9,314 bases of DNA from CAXMNX01 sp051009475. Its GTDB lineage: Bacteria > Pseudomonadota > Alphaproteobacteria > Rhodobacterales > Rhodobacteraceae. The notes beneath the pieces are model-generated. The model was not told the origin of the DNA, did no database searches, and was given only the letters and a program-made list of their open reading frames with translations. The DNA is taken from positions 1-9,314 of the forward strand of contig JBPCWO010000357.1 in the NCBI GenBank assembly GCA_051009475.1, given 5' to 3'. Positions 7,248-9,314 of the stretch are shown piece by piece (the first letter of the stretch is position 1; each line of letters begins with the position of its first letter). The translations under genes and the position numbers were made by a program.

Positions 7248-7594
7248 TGGCAATCGTTTCGTCCCACACTTTGAACGGCGCAGACGGCACTCATGCAGGT
7301 GGCATTCCGGTCAAGTTGGTTAATTTAAATACCGGACAGAAACTTTTTGACGGGCAAATGGATGATGCCGGAAGGCTTTCCGAAATCGTCGATCTGACCG
7401 GCGCCGATCCGGAAGACAGTTACGAGCTGGTATTTGCCGCCGGGCAGTATTGGAAGGCGCTGAACGTGACGTATTCACCGCGTATTAACGAAATTGTTCT
7501 GCGATTTACTATGCCTGATCCCGGCGCTCGCTATCACATGCCGATCATTCTTTCGCCCAACAGTTATTCTACATGGGCCTCAATCCCGGAGTAG
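7247..7594 (+). CDS. Transthyretin-like protein, 5-hydroxyisourate hydrolase-like, with atypical C-terminus
   Basis: The 115-residue product matches HIU hydrolase/transthyretin in length and layout: SSHTLN with H7 at the N-terminus, an ...DDAGRL turn with R43, and YHMPIILSPNSYSTW with H97 at the C-terminus. H7, R43 and H97 line up with the catalytic His-Arg-His of HIU hydrolase. That enzyme opens the ring of 5-hydroxyisourate in urate breakdown, as a homotetramer. The C-terminal YRGS tetrapeptide that defines bona fide HIU hydrolases is replaced here (the protein ends STWASIPE), and no uricase or OHCU decarboxylase gene is nearby. I therefore infer another, probably hydrolytic, role on a cyclic intermediate of the operon's pathway. 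The start is ATG 7247, overlapping the preceding TGA by one base (translational coupling). GTG 7244 would add one residue. Confidence 0.8.
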   Translation: MAIVSSHTLNGADGTHAGGIPVKLVNLNTGQKLFDGQMDDAGRLSEIVDLTGADPEDSYELVFAAGQYWKALNVTYSPRINEIVLRFTMPDPGARYHMPIILSPNSYSTWASIPE

Positions 7595-7616
7595 CGTTGT
7601 CGCTGACGGACTGAAC

Positions 7617-8711
7617 ATGTCGCGCCGGATCCGCCGGACGCCATTTACCGAACGGGTTGAGGCTGCGGGCGTACGCGGGTTTTCCGTGGTCAACCACATG
7701 CTTTTGCCAAAGGCATTTGCCCGCTCGATCGAAGAGGACTATTGGCACCTGCGCAAACACGTTCAGATCTGGGACGTCTCGTGCCAGCGGCAAGTCGAAA
7801 TCAACGGTCCCGACGCCGCGCAGTTGATCCAATGGATGACCCCACGCGATATAGGCAGCGCCGGTGTAGGCGACTGCCTCTATGTTCCGCTTGTCGATGA
7901 ATCGGCCGGCATGATCAATGATCCGGTCCTGCTGAAACTTGCTGAAGACCGGTATTGGCTTTCCATCGCCGACAGTGACGTATTGCTTTTCGCCAAGGGG
8001 CTTGCACTGGGTGCTGGATTGAACGTGCGCGTTTTTGAACCTGACGTGTCACCCCTCGCAATTCAGGGCCCCAAAGCCGAGGATCTTCTAGTGGGCCTAT
8101 TCGGAACGCATGTCCGTGACATCGGGTTCTTTAAATTCGACTGGATCGAGTTTGCAGGAACGCGGCAACTGATCGCTCGATCCGGCTACTCGCGGCAGGG
8201 CGGATATGAGATCTATCTGGATGACAGTCTGCTAGGGGGCGATCTGTGGGACATGATCTGGGCGGAAGGCAAAAAACACAGCATGTCGCCGGGTTGCCCC
8301 AATCTGATCGAGCGGATCGAAGGCGGGCTTTTGTCTTACGGCAACGAAATGACCCACGAAAACAATCCCTTGGAAATAGGTCTGGGGAAATTCTGCAACC
8401 TCGACGGCAGCGTTGATTATCTGGGGCGCGTGGCTTTGGAAAAGATCGCCGAGGACGGCGTAACCCGCGAAATTCGCGGAATCCTTTTCGATGGCGGACC
8501 GTGTCCGACTTGCTCGAAACCTTGGCCGGTTGTTGCAGATGGCTACAAGGTCGGACAGATAACTTCAGCGGCTTGGTCGCCCCGCCTGAAACGCAACGTT
8601 GGGTTGGCGCTCATCGATCGTTCAAGTTGGAATGCCGGACAGCCAGTGACGGTTTTGAGCAGCGACAACGCTGAACGCAATGGCGAAATAACCAGATTGC
8701 CGTTCGCATAG
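7617..8711 (+). CDS. DmdA-like tetrahydrofolate-dependent demethylase (GcvT family)
   Basis: The 364-residue protein has GcvT/aminomethyltransferase architecture and is very close to dimethylsulfoniopropionate demethylase DmdA in length and motifs: SRRIRRTPF at 2-10, NHMLLPKAF at 26-34, HVQIWDVSCQRQVEI at 48-62, MTPRD, EPDVSPLAIQGPKA at 141-154, ARSGYSRQGGYEIY at 187-200 and CPNLIERIEGGLLSYGNEM at 227-245. DmdA moves a methyl group from DMSP to tetrahydrofolate, giving methylmercaptopropionate; other GcvT relatives demethylate dimethylglycine or aryl methyl ethers. The DmdA motif I remember as YTVYNH reads FSVVNH here (22-27), a possible pocket change. Neither dmdB/C/D nor a DMSP lyase gene is nearby, so the true substrate may differ and I leave the symbol blank. 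The start is ATG 7617 after ACGGA (7606-7610); the 41 codons open upstream overlap the previous gene out of frame. It is the last gene of the operon, 22 bp after its neighbour. Confidence 0.88.
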   Translation: MSRRIRRTPFTERVEAAGVRGFSVVNHMLLPKAFARSIEEDYWHLRKHVQIWDVSCQRQVEINGPDAAQLIQWMTPRDIGSAGVGDCLYVPLVDESAGMINDPVLLKLAEDRYWLSIADSDVLLFAKGLALGAGLNVRVFEPDVSPLAIQGPKAEDLLVGLFGTHVRDIGFFKFDWIEFAGTRQLIARSGYSRQGGYEIYLDDSLLGGDLWDMIWAEGKKHSMSPGCPNLIERIEGGLLSYGNEMTHENNPLEIGLGKFCNLDGSVDYLGRVALEKIAEDGVTREIRGILFDGGPCPTCSKPWPVVADGYKVGQITSAAWSPRLKRNVGLALIDRSSWNAGQPVTVLSSDNAERNGEITRLPFA

Positions 8712-8737
8712 TTAAATCGTGCGAATTCCGGGATATA

Positions 8738-8747
8738 CTATCGATAG
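8738..8747. repeat. 10-bp perfect palindrome
   Basis: CTATCGATAG reads the same on both strands. It sits 27 bp after the demethylase stop codon in AT-rich sequence. It could be a protein-binding site or chance; no neighbouring copy is seen. Confidence 0.3.
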
Positions 8748-8769
8748 AAACGAAATTTGTTTAGGCTGC

Positions 8770-8778
8770 TTATCCACA
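8770..8778 (+). promoter_or_regulatory. Perfect DnaA-box consensus match, single
   Basis: TTATCCACA is identical to the strong DnaA-box consensus. It forms the left arm of the inverted repeat at 8773-8805. Only this one full match was found in the region; an origin would need several, plus an AT-rich unwinding element and usually a replication gene, so I annotate the site and not an origin. Confidence 0.3.
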
Positions 8779-8805
8779 GACGTCGGCCTGCATCACTTCT
8801 GTGGA
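8773..8805. repeat. Inverted repeat, 8-bp stem and 17-nt loop
   Basis: TCCACAGA (8773-8780) and TCTGTGGA (8798-8805) are exact complements. Located about 60 bp after the operon's last stop, it could help end transcription, but no T-run follows directly, so it is not a classic intrinsic terminator. Confidence 0.4.
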
Positions 8806-8978
8806 GTCAGGTTGGATTTGTAAAATTCTTTTTGAATCAACAGGGTCCATTTGAAGCTTAATTGAGATAAACAGCGATTTACCACGAATAATTTGTCTGA
8901 CTTCAGCGCTTATGGGCCAGTTTAGGGCTTTTTGATAAGGGAGAGTTTCTGGCTCATCGTAACCACCAAGGAGTGGAG

Positions 8979-9089
8979 ATGAGACAGACATCCGGACGAA
9001 AAAGCCACGGCGAGAAGATCGTACACTACATCCGCCGCGCTACGCGTAAACAGTATTCTGCCGAAGAGAAGATCACATCGCCGAATTAA
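8979..9089 (+). pseudogene. Broken IS3-family transposase OrfA, N-terminal fragment
   Basis: A 36-codon frame starts at ATG 8979 with an excellent ribosome site (AAGGAG at 8968-8973, five bases upstream). The peptide segment IRRATRKQYSAEEKI is the well-known N-terminus of IS3-group OrfA proteins, where it begins the helix-turn-helix that binds the element's ends; a full OrfA has about 90-130 residues. Here the frame stops at 9087-9089. Just after the AEEKI point, IAEL appears in another frame (9077-9088), as if about 12 codons normally between EKI and SIAEL had been deleted with a frameshift. No OrfB (DDE integrase) sequence follows before 9314. The element is dead, and it marks an old insertion next to the operon. 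Confidence 0.7.
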
Positions 9090-9152
9090 ATGCGAAGCAT
9101 CCCGAATTGGTGACCGCGGGGTGAAGACATGGCCCACATGTCCGAAACGTCA

Positions 9153-9213
9153 GACCTGCAAAGAAAAAAGGGGCCGACCGAAGCAACCAAGCGCAGTCCC
9201 CTTGCGGCAGGTC
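9153..9213. repeat. Nested inverted repeat, two perfect stems
   Basis: The outer arms GACCTGC (9153-9159) and GCAGGTC (9207-9213) are exact complements. The inner arms AAGGGG (9168-9173) and CCCCTT (9198-9203) also pair, leaving a 24-nt apical loop and an asymmetric internal loop (8 nt left, 3 nt right). Transcribed from either strand this would fold into a 61-nt structured RNA. No T-run follows on either strand, so a simple terminator is unlikely. It may be the distal part of the decayed element or an independent structured RNA. Confidence 0.4.
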
Positions 9214-9314
9214 GTCAGGATGACAGAAGTTCGACACCAGTTAATGTCAATTTCTGTTGAAAAATCAACGCCTGTTCCCGGCTATTGTAACAATGTTTAG
9301 CTATGCCTGATCCA
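9214..9314. other. AT-rich right edge, no gene seen
   Basis: No coding frame begins here that I can support. GTTGA (9256-9260) and TCAAC (9265-9269) form a small 5-bp stem with an AAAA loop. TTGAAA at 9257-9262 and TATTGT at 9283-9288 look like promoter hexamers, but the 20-bp spacing is too long. A rightward gene could start beyond the window edge. Confidence 0.3.

Larger units (their letters stand above)
8712..8978. other. Low-GC intergenic tail after the operon
   Basis: This 267-bp stretch is visibly richer in A and T than the operon. TTCGCA (8703-8708) and TGCGAA (8720-8725) form a 6-bp stem across the demethylase stop codon but have no T-run. A 10-bp palindrome (8738-8747) and an 8-bp-stem inverted repeat (8773-8805) follow. 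From 8912 to 8978 the sequence may be the left flank of a decayed IS3-type element, since OrfA of such elements begins within about 100 bp of the terminal repeat. I could not define a terminal repeat. A minus-strand open frame fills much of the region (entered separately). Confidence 0.45.
8770..8991 (-). pseudogene. Possible remnant of a low-GC gene (3' part), very tentative
   Basis: A 73-codon minus-strand frame ends with TAA at 8772-8770. Its last ~50 residues (from about LNWPISAEVRQII onward) alternate hydrophobic and polar residues in a protein-like way, but the codons are A/T-ending and unlike the operon genes. The first ~20 codons overlap the IS3 OrfA start on the other strand, so any real gene would have been cut there by an insertion. 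I recognise no family and see no ribosome site for the ATG at 8991. It may equally be a chance open frame in AT-rich DNA. Confidence 0.15.

Noticed and set aside
7247..7594. Standard urate-pathway 5-hydroxyisourate hydrolase (pucM/uraH)
   Set aside because: The YRGS end is missing and no uricase, OHCU decarboxylase or allantoin genes are present.
7494..7616. N-terminal extension of the DmdA-like protein
   Set aside because: The 41 extra codons overlap the transthyretin-like gene in another frame, and DmdA proteins begin near SRRIRRTPF.
8770..8805. Replication origin
   Set aside because: Only one perfect DnaA box and no replication gene or clustered boxes.
9153..9213. Intrinsic terminator
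   Set aside because: The long loop and lack of a T-run on either strand do not fit.
1..9314. CRISPR arrays, tRNA or rRNA genes, toxin-antitoxin pairs
   Set aside because: No regularly spaced repeats, cloverleaf-type sequence or typical small gene pair was seen on either strand.

Overview
The window comes from a chromosome with genes of moderate GC content. It is most likely an alphaproteobacterium, because one gene is a textbook MipZ, the ParA-like division-site regulator of that class. A DmdA-type protein (known mainly from marine roseobacters and SAR11) hints at a marine lineage, but that is inference. There are no rRNA or tRNA genes and no CRISPR array.

Layout. (1) 2-430 (+): C-terminal half of a DapA-family aldolase whose start lies left of the window. 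(2) 584-1393 (+): mipZ, with its own promoter-like region. (3) 1377-2360 (-): a two-helix membrane protein of unknown function whose 3' end overlaps that of mipZ. (4) 2361-2804: a gap with no convincing gene. (5) 2805-4013 (-): a single-domain Old Yellow Enzyme/NADH:flavin oxidoreductase family protein, divergent from what follows. (6) 4014-4309: a divergent control region with a clean 13-bp palindrome and other repeats. (7) 4310-8711 (+): four tightly packed genes encoding an FMN alpha-hydroxy-acid oxidase/dehydrogenase, a ThDP-dependent acetolactate-synthase/hydroxyacyl-lyase-like enzyme, a transthyretin-like (5-hydroxyisourate-hydrolase-like) protein and a DmdA-like tetrahydrofolate-dependent demethylase. 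(8) 8712-9314: a lower-GC tail with palindromes, a perfect DnaA-box match, the start of a broken IS3-type OrfA and a long nested inverted repeat.

The interesting part is the 4310-8711 operon with the divergent flavin oxidoreductase. The first two enzymes match the logic of the mandelate pathway (2-hydroxy acid to 2-oxo acid, then ThDP chemistry on the 2-oxo acid). The third would hydrolyse a cyclic or activated intermediate, and the fourth would move a methyl group to tetrahydrofolate. I know of no described pathway with this gene set. The best reading is an uncharacterised catabolic route for a methylated (sulfonium, betaine or N-methyl) hydroxy acid. The substrate cannot be read from the sequence. 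No transporter or regulator for it lies inside the window.
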